DNA of 64,000 nt. Origin: Sphingomonas sp. URHD0057. GTDB lineage: Bacteria > Pseudomonadota > Alphaproteobacteria > Sphingomonadales > Sphingomonadaceae. Each line of letters begins with the position of its first letter. The stretch's first letter is position 1. Position numbers and translations under genes: made by a program. The stretch is from assembly GCF_000620665.1 (NCBI RefSeq), contig NZ_JIAU01000008.1, positions 1-64,000 of the forward strand, given 5' to 3'. Below, in pieces: positions 23,762 through 34,799 of this stretch. The notes under the pieces were generated by a model that was given only the letters and a program-made list of their open reading frames with translations, made no database searches and was not told the DNA's origin.

Positions 23762-24247
23762 TCAGGGAATGCGACGGTTGCTCGCCAGATGATGCGCGTG
23801 GGTGATTGCCACGGCCAGCGCGTCGGCGGCGTCCGGCCCCGCGATCGGCGCGCCGGGCAGCAGCCGCAAGACCATCGCATGGACTTGGACTTTCTCGGCA
23901 TTGCCGTTTCCGACCACGGCTTTTTTGACCAGCCGCGCGGCATATTCGCCGACCTCGATCTCCGCGCGCGCGGCAACCATCAGGACAACGCCGCGCGCCT
24001 GCCCGAGCTTGAGCGTCGATTGCGGGTTCTTGTTGACGAAGACTTCCTCGACCGCAGCGGTGGTCGGGCGCTGCTCCGCGATGAGAGCTTCGAGCTGCTC
24101 GGCAAGCGCTGCAAGCCGGCGCGGCAGCGGCGCGTGGGTGTCGGTCTTGAGCTGGCCGTTGGCGAGGTGCCGCAGCCGATTGCCGTCCGCCTCGATCAGC
24201 CCCCAGCCAGTGGTGCCGAGGCCCGGGTCAAGGCCGAGGATCTTCAC
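23762..24247 (-). CDS. ruvC: Crossover junction endodeoxyribonuclease RuvC
   Basis: A 161-residue Holliday junction resolvase. Catalytic acidic residues are visible in [13 protein letters not shown] (Asp7), [14 protein letters not shown] (Glu pair) and the C-terminal [16 protein letters not shown]. It nicks symmetrically opposed strands of junctions moved by RuvAB. The start codon overlaps the stop of the YebC gene by four bases (24244-24247), so both share a transcript. Downstream, the B1 repeat lies before ruvA. Confidence 0.95.
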   Translation of the reverse strand: MKILGLDPGLGTTGWGLIEADGNRLRHLANGQLKTDTHAPLPRRLAALAEQLEALIAEQRPTTAAVEEVFVNKNPQSTLKLGQARGVVLMVAARAEIEVGEYAARLVKKAVVGNGNAEKVQVHAMVLRLLPGAPIAGPDAADALAVAITHAHHLASNRRIP

Positions 24248-24987
24248 GCGAGGTTGGCCAGCTCCTCGTCCGGGACCTTTTCATTGCCCCAGACGGTCTG
24301 GACGTCGTCGTCCTCCTCGAGCGCGTCCAGCAGCTTCAGCAGTTGCTGCGCATCCTCGCCGCGGACCTCGACCTCGATCGACGGCCGCCACGCGAGCTTG
24401 GCGCCTTCGCCTTCGCCGAGCATCGGCTCGAGCGCCTTGGCGACCTCATGGAGGGTGTCGATGCTGGTCCAGATGCGATGGCCGTCCTCGTCGCTTTCGA
24501 CATCGTCGGCGCCGGCCTCGATCGCCGCTTCGAGTACCTTCTCATCATCTCCGACCGTGGCCGGATATTCGATCAGCCCCAGCCGCTCGAAGCCGTGGCT
24601 GACGCTTCCCCCGGCGCCGAGATTGCCGCCGTTCTTGGAGAAAGCCGTGCGGACATTGGTGGCGGTGCGGTTGCGATTGTCGGTCAGAGCCTCGACGATG
24701 ATGGCGACGCCGCCGGGGCCGAAGCCCTCGTAGCGGATTTCCTCGTAATTCTCGGCGTCCGCGCCCGCTGCCTTGTCGATCGAGCGCTGGATATTGTCCT
24801 TGGGCATCGACTGCGCCCGCGCCGCGATGACCGCGGCGCGAAGCCGCGCGTTCGCCTCCGGATCGGGAAGCCCCATCTTTGCCGCGACGGTGATTTCGCG
24901 GCTCAGCTTCGAAAACAAGGCGGAGCGCTTCTTATCCTGCGCCCCCTTGCGGTACATGATGTTCTTATATTTGGAATGGCCCGCCAT
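24244..24987 (-). CDS. YebC/PmpR-type protein
   Basis: A 247-residue TACO1/YebC family protein. It starts with the invariant [18 protein letters not shown] and continues with '[20 protein letters not shown]' and '[20 protein letters not shown]'. Members were described as DNA-binding regulators and more recently as ribosome-associated factors that ease translation of proline stretches; which role applies here cannot be told from sequence. It precedes ruvC with a four-base overlap, a conserved neighbourhood in proteobacteria. Confidence 0.93.
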   Translation of the reverse strand: MAGHSKYKNIMYRKGAQDKKRSALFSKLSREITVAAKMGLPDPEANARLRAAVIAARAQSMPKDNIQRSIDKAAGADAENYEEIRYEGFGPGGVAIIVEALTDNRNRTATNVRTAFSKNGGNLGAGGSVSHGFERLGLIEYPATVGDDEKVLEAAIEAGADDVESDEDGHRIWTSIDTLHEVAKALEPMLGEGEGAKLAWRPSIEVEVRGEDAQQLLKLLDALEEDDDVQTVWGNEKVPDEELANLA

Positions 24988-24996
24988 AGCGTTCTC

Positions 24997-25248
24997 TTAT
25001 GCCAGCCCGAGCGCCTGGCGATAGGTCTCCAGCACCGCGTCCTGCTCCTGCCGGGTATGCGACTCCATTCTCCGCAAGCGGACGATCATCCGCATGATCT
25101 TGGGGTCGTAACCGTTGGCCTTGGCCTCCGCGTAGACATCACGGACGTCGTCGCTGATGCCCTTTTTCTCTTCCTCGAGCCGCTCGATCCGCTCGATAAA
25201 TAGCCGCAGCTGATCCGCTGCGACGGCGCCTTCCGCCATGTCGTTCAT
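24997..25248 (-). CDS. GapR-like nucleoid protein (DUF2312)
   Basis: An 83-residue, all-helical protein with the DUF2312 signature: 'QLRLFIERIERLEEEKKGIS', 'DDVRDVYAEAKANGYD', 'PKIMRMIVRLRRM'. In Caulobacter GapR forms a dimer-of-dimers clamp around overtwisted DNA ahead of replication forks and highly transcribed genes and stimulates topoisomerases. It is confined to alphaproteobacteria, which supports the host assignment. The start is ATG at 25248, nine bases upstream of the YebC gene's reading direction. Confidence 0.9.
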   Translation of the reverse strand: MNDMAEGAVAADQLRLFIERIERLEEEKKGISDDVRDVYAEAKANGYDPKIMRMIVRLRRMESHTRQEQDAVLETYRQALGLA

Positions 25249-25341
25249 TCTCCGCTTTTGAGGTTTGAAGCGCGGCTCTAGCGGCTTGAACCGTCATATC
25301 AAGCGGCTATGGCAGCCGCTCGCCACGCCGCAGGAGCACAA

Positions 25342-26820
<1,479 letters not shown>

Positions 26821-26842
26821 AATTGCGAGGATTGGCTGACAG

Positions 26843-27376
26843 TCAGCTGAGCGAGGAATGCGCCTCGCGAGCCAGAGCGGCGACCACCTCCTCGATGTCG
26901 GCTGAAAGCTCGCCCGACAGCCACGCGTGCAACAAGCCGATCTGACCTGCCGCAATGTACAGCGCGGTGGCGCGCCTGGTGCGCCCTGTCATCCCTGGCT
27001 GTTCGCAGAGCGCCTCTTCGATCAACACGGCGAGGCGGCGGCGGATGGGTTGGACGAGCGGCGGGCCGAACACGGATTTGCCCAGCCTGCGGTTGTCCCA
27101 GAAATGCGACACCAGAAAACGCAGCCTGGCCGGATCCAGCTGCCCGGTAGCCGCGCGCGCCAATTCGCCGAGCATGCCCTCCATCAGGCTGCGCAGGACA
27201 TCATCCTTGCCCTTGTAGTGTTCGTAGAATGTCGACTTGCCGATATTGGCGGTGACGATCAGATCGGCGGTGCTGAACTCTTCATAACGGCGGTTGAGGG
27301 CAAGATCGACGAAGGCCTTGCGAATGGCGTCGCGCGTGCGCTGCCGCCGACGATCGATGGTGATCAGGTCGTTCAT
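26843..27376 (-). CDS. TetR family transcriptional regulator
   Basis: A 177-residue repressor. The HTH lies at about residues 14-60: 'RDAIRKAFVDLALNRRYEEF', 'STADLIVTANIGKSTFYEHY', 'KGKDDVL'. The C-terminal ligand domain is all helical with no recognisable ligand signature. It is divergent from a membrane-protein gene at 27499, its likely target, with a 14-base palindrome between them. Confidence 0.85.
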   Translation of the reverse strand: MNDLITIDRRRQRTRDAIRKAFVDLALNRRYEEFSTADLIVTANIGKSTFYEHYKGKDDVLRSLMEGMLGELARAATGQLDPARLRFLVSHFWDNRRLGKSVFGPPLVQPIRRRLAVLIEEALCEQPGMTGRTRRATALYIAAGQIGLLHAWLSGELSADIEEVVAALAREAHSSLS

Positions 27377-27407
27377 GCGCCCCTTCGGCGGACAATCTCA
27401 TTCGAAA

Positions 27408-27421
27408 GTCCGGTAACGGAC
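27408..27421. promoter_or_regulatory. Palindrome in TetR/membrane-protein divergent region
   Basis: GTCCG-GTAA-CGGAC is a perfect five-base inverted repeat with a four-base spacer, located 32 bases upstream of the TetR gene start and 78 bases upstream of the divergent membrane-protein gene. It is a candidate operator, by position and symmetry only. Confidence 0.4.
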
Positions 27422-27498
27422 GCCGGCCGACCGATCTCCGGCCATCGCCCGTCCGAGCTTGCTAACACCCCCATTCGTATCGGCGGGAGGGTGGACAA

Positions 27499-28167
27499 TT
27501 GCAAGCATCGGACAATGATGGACCGGACATAGTTCGGTCCGCCGATCGCAGCGCTGGAAACCTGGCGATTGCGGCCGCGGTTGCGTCAGTCGCTCTGGCG
27601 CTGCTTCATCCCGGAGGCCAGGCGCGATCCTTTTCGGATTTTGTCGTGGAAGAGGCAAAGAATCAGCGGATGGACCTGATCGTCCATGGTGGTTTCATCT
27701 TTGTCTTCGCGCTTCAATTGATTTGCTACGGCGTGCTGTCGCGGCGCTTGGAAAGCGGACGCCTCGCGGCGCGATCGGCCTATGTTTTCTTCGCGTCGGG
27801 CGTGGCCTGGATCAGCCTCAATTTGCTGTTCGACGGGCTTATCCAGCCGATGATTGCCGTTCGTTATGGCGCTCCGGACCAGATCGAAACGGGTCGCAGC
27901 CTGTTTGTGCTGATTGGTGCGCTGGGTCGTTACGTCATGCCGATCGGTTTGACCTTCCTCGCCTTGTCGGTGCTCGCCTGGGGCTGGGCGCTGATTGAAG
28001 CGGATGTGCGAACTCTAGGCCGCATTGCGCTGGGACTTGGGGCCGTGCTTGGCGCTTTGGTGGTGGTCGGGATCGCGGCAGGGATGCCGATGGCATTTAT
28101 GGCCGTTTTCTTCGGAATGGCCGTTTGGGGCGGCCTCGCCGGGGCGGCGTTGCGCCGCCAGACCTGA
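27499..28167 (+). CDS. Integral membrane protein, 222 aa
   Basis: Six predicted membrane segments: about residues 22-40, 58-78, 86-106, 130-150, 156-178 and 185-215. No transporter motif is recognisable; the pattern recalls DUF4386-like proteins of unknown function. The start is TTG at 27499 after CGGGAGGG, a strong ribosome site six bases away. It is divergent from the TetR gene, which probably controls it. Confidence 0.7.
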   Translation: MQASDNDGPDIVRSADRSAGNLAIAAAVASVALALLHPGGQARSFSDFVVEEAKNQRMDLIVHGGFIFVFALQLICYGVLSRRLESGRLAARSAYVFFASGVAWISLNLLFDGLIQPMIAVRYGAPDQIETGRSLFVLIGALGRYVMPIGLTFLALSVLAWGWALIEADVRTLGRIALGLGAVLGALVVVGIAAGMPMAFMAVFFGMAVWGGLAGAALRRQT

Positions 28168-28285
28168 CGCCAAATCACGTCATTGCATCGCACTTGGACC
28201 AGCAGGCCGCTTACCGTGTGATGCGCGATAGCGTGCCGCCCGGACTTTCCACGTTACTTGGCTCGATCCTCGTCTTCGCGCATTA

Positions 28286-29455
28286 ATGCGTTCCGTGAGC
28301 AATCGTGACAGCCACCCCTTCGCCAGCTTTTTCCAGGCGGGCTTCGAATGTTCGTCGCACCGGCGGCGCGACGGCGTTCGCCTCGACCTCATTCGCGCGA
28401 CCAGCCACGACAAGCACGTGCTGCGCGACTATCGGCAGTGCAAGCAGCTCGGCTTCGGCACGATCCGCGACGGCCTGCGCTGGCATTTGATCGAAAAATC
28501 GCCGGGCAAGTACGATTGGTCGAGCTGGCGGCCGGCGCTGGAGGCAGCCGAAGCGGTCGGGATGCAAGTCATCTGGGATCTGTTCCACTACGGCTCGCCC
28601 GATTGCGTCGACCAGGCTGCCGCCGACTTCCCGCAGCGCTTCACCGATTTCGCGATGGTCGCGCTCGAGCTCCATGAAGAGATCAGCGGCCGCCCGGCTT
28701 TCGTCTGCCCGCTGAACGAGATCAACTTCCTCTCATGGGCGATCGACGACGAATATTTCCCGCGCGTCGGCCCGGACGAGCAAGGCTGGTTCAAGCGCCA
28801 GCTGATCCGGACCGCGATCATGGCGGCGCGGGCAATCAAGCAGCGCTGGCCGGCGACCACGATCGTCTGGGCGGAGCCGCTGATCCACATTGCCCCGCAC
28901 GACCGCCGCCGCCAGACGGTGCGCGCCGCACAAGCGAACCTTCGCGGGATGTATGAGGCCTATGACTGGATCATGGGCCTGGCCGAGCCGGAGTTCGGCG
29001 GCGATCCGTCGCTGATCGACCTGGTCGGCCTCAACTATTACCCACACAACCAATGGTATTTCCAGGGGCCCACCATCCCCATGGGCCATCACGAATATCG
29101 CCCGCTCGCCGACATGCTGGTCGAAATGTCCGAGCGCTATCGAAAGCCGGTCTTCCTCTCCGAGACGGGCGCCGAGGGCTCGGGCAAGCCGTCATGGCTC
29201 CACTATGTGTGCAACGAGGTGCGCGACGCGATGAGCCGGGGCGCGGATATTCGCGGCGTCTGCTGGTACCCGATCACCGCTTATCCCGGCTGGGACAACA
29301 GCCGTCACGCCGAGACCGGATTGCTGTCGTCGGTCGTCGCCGACGGCAGCCGCCACGTCGACCAGCGCCTGCTCGCGGAATTCGAGGCGCAGCGCGAGCT
29401 ATTCGCTGCGTCGCAGAACGGATCAGGTGACCGGCGACGGCTGCGGTCCGTCTGA
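28286..29455 (+). CDS. GH1-like (clan A) glycoside hydrolase
   Basis: A 389-residue TIM-barrel glycosidase. Clan GH-A features: 'TIRDGLRWHLIEKSPGKYDW' (strand 2-3), 'WDLFHYGSPD' (strand 3), the acid/base motif CPLNEINF (strand 4, E in NE) and the nucleophile motif FLSETGAEG (strand 7). No signal peptide, so it is cytoplasmic. The substrate could be a beta-glucoside, galactoside or other unit; the family fits GH1-related beta-glucosidases. It converges on the GH43 gene with a 33-base 3' overlap. Confidence 0.75.
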   Translation: MRSVSNRDSHPFASFFQAGFECSSHRRRDGVRLDLIRATSHDKHVLRDYRQCKQLGFGTIRDGLRWHLIEKSPGKYDWSSWRPALEAAEAVGMQVIWDLFHYGSPDCVDQAAADFPQRFTDFAMVALELHEEISGRPAFVCPLNEINFLSWAIDDEYFPRVGPDEQGWFKRQLIRTAIMAARAIKQRWPATTIVWAEPLIHIAPHDRRRQTVRAAQANLRGMYEAYDWIMGLAEPEFGGDPSLIDLVGLNYYPHNQWYFQGPTIPMGHHEYRPLADMLVEMSERYRKPVFLSETGAEGSGKPSWLHYVCNEVRDAMSRGADIRGVCWYPITAYPGWDNSRHAETGLLSSVVADGSRHVDQRLLAEFEAQRELFAASQNGSGDRRRLRSV

Positions 29456-30436
29456 CGGAGTTCCAACGTACGGCCAGCCGTCGCGCCACTGGATCTTGTC
29501 GATCAACAGGATGCGCCGGCTGTTGATCTCGTCCTCCTGTCGCTGGCGCGGGCGATTCACGTCGATCGCATGATAGATAATCCAGGTATCGCCGGCCTCG
29601 TCGGTGACGATCGAATTGTGTCCGGGCGCAAGCCAGCGCTCGCTCTTGTATAGCATGAGGCTGTGCGGAACGTTGCGCGCTTCCTCGAGCGTTTCGAACG
29701 GTCCGGTCGGTGACGTCGATCGGGCGACCATCACGCCATATTCGGCGTCCGGTCCGCAGCAATTGTCGCCCGAGTAAAAGAGATAATAAAAATCGTCATG
29801 GCGGATCACCCAGGCCGCTTCGACCAATCGCGGGAACGCGCCTTTCACGGGGTTGGGCCAGATCAGGTTGGTCGGTTCGCTTCCGGGCGCGAACGACATT
29901 CCGTCGGGACTCAGCTCCTGCACCCGAATCGGCTGGAAGCCCGAACCCCAGTAAAGCCAGTGCTTGCCGCTCGCCGGGTCCACGAACACCATCGGGTCGA
30001 TATATTCAAAGCCGACGCCAAGCAGCAGCGGCATGCCCATGTCGACGAACGGGCCGGCCGGCGAATCCGACGTCGCGACCGCGAGGCAATGCCCGCGCTG
30101 CGGGTCGTGGCAGGCGTCGTGTGTCGCCGAATAGTACATGATGTAACGCGCACCGTCGTAAAGCACGTAGGGCGCCCAAACGTCCTGCGTCGCCCGTGCC
30201 CACGCCGGCTTTTCAGGCAGTGCGTCGCCGAGGTGCTGCCAGTTCACGAGGTCGGGTGAGCGCGCGACCTGAACGTTGATCCAGTTGTGATCGCGCTGCG
30301 TCTGCGTCGCGTAGGCATAATAATAACTGTCGGGCGCGCGGATGACCGCCGGGTCCGGAAAATCCGCGTCGAGGACCGGGTTGCGATAGGTGCCGGTGAG
30401 GGGCGCAGGAAGGGTGGTCGAGCTTGCGTTCGTCAC
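29423..30436 (-). CDS. GH43 family glycoside hydrolase
   Basis: A 337-residue five-bladed beta-propeller glycosidase. The GH43 catalytic base is in 'NPVLDADFPDPAVIRAPDSY' (DFPDP), the pKa-modulating Asp in 'YIDPMVFVDP', and the general acid Glu in 'LVEAAWVIRHDDFYYLFYSG'. No signal peptide, so it is probably cytoplasmic. GH43 enzymes mainly cut alpha-L-arabinofuranosyl or beta-xylosyl bonds; galactofuranosidase and galactanase activities are also known. Its start overlaps the stop of the UDP-galactopyranose mutase gene by four bases, which makes a galactofuranose substrate worth testing. Confidence 0.85.
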   Translation of the reverse strand: MTNASSTTLPAPLTGTYRNPVLDADFPDPAVIRAPDSYYYAYATQTQRDHNWINVQVARSPDLVNWQHLGDALPEKPAWARATQDVWAPYVLYDGARYIMYYSATHDACHDPQRGHCLAVATSDSPAGPFVDMGMPLLLGVGFEYIDPMVFVDPASGKHWLYWGSGFQPIRVQELSPDGMSFAPGSEPTNLIWPNPVKGAFPRLVEAAWVIRHDDFYYLFYSGDNCCGPDAEYGVMVARSTSPTGPFETLEEARNVPHSLMLYKSERWLAPGHNSIVTDEAGDTWIIYHAIDVNRPRQRQEDEINSRRILLIDKIQWRDGWPYVGTPSDGPQPSPVT

Positions 30437-31602
30437 TCAGCGGCAACGGCGCTCGGCTTCGCTCGTTCCCGCTTCTCGTCGATCTTTCGGAAGGTCGCCA
30501 GCGCCTGCCCGACGATCTGGTCCATGTTGTAATAGCGGTAGGTCGCCAGGCGCCCGACGAAGGTCACGCCCTCGGTTTCATCGGCAAGCGTTTCGTAGCG
30601 CTTGAACAGCTCCTGATTCTCCGCCCGCGGGATCGGATAATATGGATCGCCCTCAGCCGACGGATATTCGTAGGTGATTGTCGTCACTGGAGCCTGCTGC
30701 CCGGTCAAGTGCTTGTATTCGCTGATCCGCGTGTAGGGCACGTCGGGTGAGGGATAATTGACCGTGCCGACGGGCTGATGGAGCTCCTCGTCGAGCGTCT
30801 TGTGATCGAACTTGAGGCTCCGGTACGGCAGCTTGCCGAAGCGAAACTCGAAATATTCGTCGATCGGGCCCGTGTAGATGATGTGGTCCGCCGCTACGCC
30901 TTCGCGAACGTCGCGGAAGTCGACGCCGGTGCGCACCTCGATCCGCGGATGGTCGAGCATGCGTTGGAACATCGCGGTGTAACCATCGCGCGGCATCGCC
31001 TGGAAGGTGTCGGTGAAGTAGCGGTCGTCGGTGTTGGTCCGGGTCGGGATTCGCGCCGTCACCGACTTGTCGAGCTCGGAAGGATCGAGTCCCCATTGCT
31101 TGCGCGTATAGCCTTGGAAAAACAGCTCGTAGAGCTCGCGCCCGACGGCGTTGACGACGACGTCCTCCGACGTCTTGATCTCATCGACGGGCTCGGCGCG
31201 CGAGGCTAGATAGGCGGCCGCTTCCGCGTCCGTCTTAAGGTCCAGCCCGAACAGCTCGTTCAGCGTCGTCCGGTTGATCGGGATCGGCACCTGCCGGCCG
31301 CGGACGACCGCCAGCACGCGATGTTCGTACGGCCGCCATTGGGTGAACTGCGAGAGGTAATCCACGACTTGGTCGCTGTTGGTGTGGAAAATGTGCGGGC
31401 CATATCTGTGATAGAGGATGCCCGCCTCGTTCTTCTCGTCATAGGCGTTGCCGCCGATGTGGGGACGGCGATCGATCAGCAGCACACGCGCGCCATGCTG
31501 GCTCGCCAGCCGCTCGGCGAGGATCGAGCCGGCGAACCCCGCTCCAACGATCAGATAGTCGTAGCGGCCGTCGCGCCCGGCCGCGCGATCCTGGCCGGTC
31601 AT
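30433..31602 (-). CDS. glf: UDP-galactopyranose mutase
   Basis: A 389-residue flavoenzyme that converts UDP-galactopyranose to UDP-galactofuranose, the donor for galactofuranose in glycans. The FAD motif is YLIVGAGFAGSILAERLAS (about 15-33); 'RYGPHIFHTN', 'GYTRKQWG' and 'RIPTRTNTDDRYF' are the family's substrate-loop and arginine signatures; the C-terminal 'GRLATYRYYNMDQIVGQAL' is also typical. It overlaps the upstream glycosyltransferase gene and the downstream GH43 gene by four bases each (ATGA), so the three are translationally coupled. Confidence 0.95.
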   Translation of the reverse strand: MTGQDRAAGRDGRYDYLIVGAGFAGSILAERLASQHGARVLLIDRRPHIGGNAYDEKNEAGILYHRYGPHIFHTNSDQVVDYLSQFTQWRPYEHRVLAVVRGRQVPIPINRTTLNELFGLDLKTDAEAAAYLASRAEPVDEIKTSEDVVVNAVGRELYELFFQGYTRKQWGLDPSELDKSVTARIPTRTNTDDRYFTDTFQAMPRDGYTAMFQRMLDHPRIEVRTGVDFRDVREGVAADHIIYTGPIDEYFEFRFGKLPYRSLKFDHKTLDEELHQPVGTVNYPSPDVPYTRISEYKHLTGQQAPVTTITYEYPSAEGDPYYPIPRAENQELFKRYETLADETEGVTFVGRLATYRYYNMDQIVGQALATFRKIDEKRERAKPSAVAAE

Positions 31603-32816
31603 TCCGCTGCGACGAGCAGAGCCGGCGAAGTCCCAGGCTGGCGCGTACCGAGCAGGTCGCCGATCAGCGCCGCCATCCGTGCCTGCGTCGTGTCCCAGCT
31701 CGACGCCGACAGCATGAGGTCGGCTTCGGCCAGCCAGCCGCCTTCAGGATTCCGCGACAGCTCGAGCGCTTCCTCGCACGCCGCGACGAACTCCTCCGGT
31801 GTCGAGGCGATCTTGACGCCCTCGAGCTGGCCATAATGGCGCACGACGTCACGGATCGGGGTCGACACCACCGGCTTGCCGCCGGCGAGATATTCCGGAG
31901 TTTTGGTGGGTGAGATGAACTGCGTCGACTCGTTCATCGCAAACGGCATCAGGGCGACGTCCCAGCCGCTGAGATAGGCCGGCAGCTGCTCGTAGGATTT
32001 GCTGCCGAGGTAATGGATGTTGGGTCGCCGCGGCAGATCTTCCTCGGAGATCTTGACCACCGGGCCGAGCATCACAAACGACCAATCGGGGCGCATCTCG
32101 GCGGCCTTGTCGAGCAGCTCGGTATCGAAGCGTTCGTCGATGACTCCGTAAAAACCAAGCCGCGGCAGGGGCAGGTCTTCCTGGTCGGCGGGCTCGAACT
32201 GGCGCGCGCGCGCCTTCATGAAATGGGTGCGGTCGACCGACGAAGGGAAGCAATAGACGCTCGGATGGCGATCCTTCTTCGCCTCGTACAGGCTCGACCC
32301 GCCGGTGAAGACGACGTCGGCGCGATCGATCAGCTCCTGCTCAAAGTCGAGCAGATGCTCGGGCGCAAACTTGAACTTCGAAAGCTCGTCCATGGCGTCA
32401 TAGACGGTGACGTCGGGCGTGATGTGCTTCGAGAAAGGAAGCATCATCGGCGTGTAATACCAGGCGACGATCGGCCCGCGGATCGCGGAGATGTGCGCGT
32501 CGAGCAGGCGCTTCAGAGCGCCTTCGCGCGCGGCCTCCGGTATGCCTTGAGGAAGGTGCGGGACGACGATCCGAAGGTTGGCACTGCTGTCCGCCTCGCG
32601 GACCTTGAGGAACGGCGTTTCCTTGGGCCCGATGTCGACCGGCTCTTCCCAATAAATGACGGTCATATCGCGCGCGAAGCGGCTCATGAGATGCTGCGGC
32701 CGCTGGAACACAAAGTTCCACCGCAGGTGCGAGAAGCAGATCAGAGTTGTGGGCTGCAATTCCGGACCCGAATACTCGGTCTCCGACACAACAGGCACCC
32801 CGACGCGCGTAAGCAT
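31599..32816 (-). CDS. Glycosyltransferase (GT4/GT-B type)
   Basis: A 405-residue GT-B protein. The N-domain starts 'TTLICFSHLRWNFVFQRPQH', a hallmark of glycosyltransferases found next to UDP-galactopyranose mutase genes. The C-domain has 'LPRLGFYGVIDERFD', the nucleotide-sugar region 'QFISPTKTPEYLAGGKPVVS' (family E-x7-E region partly altered) and 'YGQLEGVKIASTPEEF'. It probably transfers a sugar, possibly galactofuranose, to a cell-surface glycan. The start at 32816 is chosen because GGAGG lies eleven bases upstream; an upstream ATG at 32885 lacks a site. Confidence 0.85.
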   Translation of the reverse strand: MLTRVGVPVVSETEYSGPELQPTTLICFSHLRWNFVFQRPQHLMSRFARDMTVIYWEEPVDIGPKETPFLKVREADSSANLRIVVPHLPQGIPEAAREGALKRLLDAHISAIRGPIVAWYYTPMMLPFSKHITPDVTVYDAMDELSKFKFAPEHLLDFEQELIDRADVVFTGGSSLYEAKKDRHPSVYCFPSSVDRTHFMKARARQFEPADQEDLPLPRLGFYGVIDERFDTELLDKAAEMRPDWSFVMLGPVVKISEEDLPRRPNIHYLGSKSYEQLPAYLSGWDVALMPFAMNESTQFISPTKTPEYLAGGKPVVSTPIRDVVRHYGQLEGVKIASTPEEFVAACEEALELSRNPEGGWLAEADLMLSASSWDTTQARMAALIGDLLGTRQPGTSPALLVAAE

Positions 32817-33009
32817 TTTCCGTTTATCCTCCGTGGTATGTTTGCCCGCCGAGTGAACGGCTTGAGAGGGATTACGGTTCCGCAACAGGGTCCCGGGTTA
32901 ACCTGATTTAATACGATTGTGCAGTGCAGCATTCGCCAGTCCGCCCGATTGACCAGACGAATGTCGCGTGGAAGGACGGCGTCGGTCTAAGATGGGGACG
33001 AACCGCCGG

Positions 33010-34536
33010 ATGGCAACTACGATCGAAGAGCTCGAGAAGCGGCGCGAGCTGGCGCGTCTCGGCGGCGGCGAGAAGCGAATCGCGGCGCAGCACGCCAAGG
33101 GCCGGCTGACCGCCCGCGAACGCCTATCGGTGCTGCTCGATCCCGGCAGCTTCGAAGAATATGACATGTTCGTCGAGCACAACGCGACCGATTTCGGAAT
33201 GGCGGAACAGAAGATCCCGGGCGACGGCGTGGTCACCGGGTCGGGCACGATCAACGGCCGGCTGGTCTATGTCTTCGCGCAGGATTTCACCGTGTTCGGC
33301 GGCTCGCTCTCCGAGCGCCATGCGGAGAAGATCTGCAAAGTCATGGACATGGCGATGAAGGTCGGCGCGCCGGTGATCGGGCTCAACGACTCAGGCGGCG
33401 CGCGCATTCAGGAAGGGGTCGCGTCACTCGCCGGTTACGCCAACGTGTTCCAGCGCAACGTGCTCGCCAGCGGCGTCATCCCGCAGGTCAGCCTGATCAT
33501 GGGCCCCTGCGCCGGCGGTGCCGTCTATTCGCCGGCGATGACCGACTTCATCTTCATGGTGAAGGATAGCTCCTACATGTTCGTCACCGGGCCGGAGGTG
33601 GTGAAGACCGTCACCAACGAAATCGTCACCCAGGAGGAATTGGGCGGCGCGGTTACCCACACGACCAAATCGGGGGTCGCCGACGTCGCGTTCGAGAACG
33701 ACATCGACGCGCTTCTGGCGACCCGCGAGTTCTTCGACTTCCTGCCACTGTCGAACCGCCACGAGCAGCCGGAGCGGCCGTGCGAGGACCCGGTCGACCG
33801 GATCGAAGACAGCCTCGACACGCTCGTTCCGCCGAGCGCGGCGACCCCCTATGATATGCACGAGTTGATCCGGAAGGTCGCCGACGAGGGTGACTTCTTC
33901 GAGTTACAGCCGGCGCACGCGGCCAACATCATCATCGGCTTCTGCCGGATCGAAGGGCGCACGGTCGGAATCGTCGCTAACCAGCCGATGGTCCTGGCCG
34001 GAGTGCTCGACATCAACAGTGCGAAAAAGGCCGCCCGGTTCGTCCGCTTCTGCGACGCGTTCGACATTCCGATCCTGACCTTCGTCGACGTGCCCGGCTT
34101 CCTCCCCGGGGTCGGCCAGGAGCATCACGGCATCATCAAGCACGGCGCCAAATTGCTGTTCGCTTACGCCGAAGCGACCGTGCCCAAGATCACCGTGATC
34201 ACGCGCAAGGCCTATGGCGGCGCCTACGACGTCATGTCGTCGAAGCATCTGCGCGGCGACTTGAACTACGCCTGGCCCACCGCCGAGATCGCGGTGATGG
34301 GCGCCAAAGGCGCGGTCGAGATCATCTTCCGCGGCAAGACGGCGAAGGAGATCGCCGAGCATACGCAAGAATATGAAGAGCGCTTCGCCAACCCCTTCGT
34401 GGCCGCGAGCATGGGCTTCATCGACGAGGTGATCATGCCCCACTCAACCCGCCGGCGCGTGGCGATGGGCCTGCGCAAGCTACGGAACAAGCAGCTCGAG
34501 AACCCATGGAAGAAGCACGACAACATCCCGCTCTGA
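33010..34536 (+). CDS. pccB: Propionyl-CoA carboxylase beta (carboxyltransferase) subunit
   Basis: A 508-residue carboxyltransferase that moves CO2 from carboxybiotin to propionyl-CoA, giving (S)-methylmalonyl-CoA. Signatures: '[20 protein letters not shown]', '[20 protein letters not shown]', '[19 protein letters not shown]', the oxyanion loop '[12 protein letters not shown]' and the second-domain '[18 protein letters not shown]' and '[11 protein letters not shown]'. The start at 33010 matches the usual family N-terminus ([12 protein letters not shown]); ATGs at 32992 and 32968 are alternatives. It begins the propionate operon, whose biotin subunit lies about 4.2 kb further on. Confidence 0.93.
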   Translation: MATTIEELEKRRELARLGGGEKRIAAQHAKGRLTARERLSVLLDPGSFEEYDMFVEHNATDFGMAEQKIPGDGVVTGSGTINGRLVYVFAQDFTVFGGSLSERHAEKICKVMDMAMKVGAPVIGLNDSGGARIQEGVASLAGYANVFQRNVLASGVIPQVSLIMGPCAGGAVYSPAMTDFIFMVKDSSYMFVTGPEVVKTVTNEIVTQEELGGAVTHTTKSGVADVAFENDIDALLATREFFDFLPLSNRHEQPERPCEDPVDRIEDSLDTLVPPSAATPYDMHELIRKVADEGDFFELQPAHAANIIIGFCRIEGRTVGIVANQPMVLAGVLDINSAKKAARFVRFCDAFDIPILTFVDVPGFLPGVGQEHHGIIKHGAKLLFAYAEATVPKITVITRKAYGGAYDVMSSKHLRGDLNYAWPTAEIAVMGAKGAVEIIFRGKTAKEIAEHTQEYEERFANPFVAASMGFIDEVIMPHSTRRRVAMGLRKLRNKQLENPWKKHDNIPL

Positions 34537-34799
34537 CGCCCGAGCAGCGGCTGTTCGAGTCGATCTACCTCATCGGCTCGCTGGTCCTTGTCGCCGCCAT
34601 CTGCCTGCAAATCTTCCGCCGAATCGACGCGCTTTACCCGGCGATCCTGGGTGTCGGCGCGAGCAGGATATTGCTCGCCGCATGGCAACTTGTCGAACCG
34701 GGATGCTCCAGGACTGAACGGACTCGGCCCGGCCTTGTGTTCCTGATCGCCGCATGGGCAAGCACGATCGCTGTTCTGATATGGATGCACGGCAGATGA
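34506..34799 (+). CDS. Small membrane protein, 97 aa
   Basis: Two predicted membrane segments (about residues 20-38 and 76-94) separated by a loop that contains one cysteine. The gene overlaps the pccB 3' end by 31 bases and its TGA overlaps the ATG of the OsmC-family gene (ATGA). This overlap pattern within an operon, with no better frame in the interval, supports it. No family recognised. Confidence 0.5.
   Translation: MEEARQHPALTPEQRLFESIYLIGSLVLVAAICLQIFRRIDALYPAILGVGASRILLAAWQLVEPGCSRTERTRPGLVFLIAAWASTIAVLIWMHGR

Noticed and set aside
28286-32816. Polysaccharide utilisation locus
   Set aside because: No TonB-dependent receptor or surface-binding protein is present and the glycosidases lack signal peptides; coupling with glf fits glycan synthesis better.
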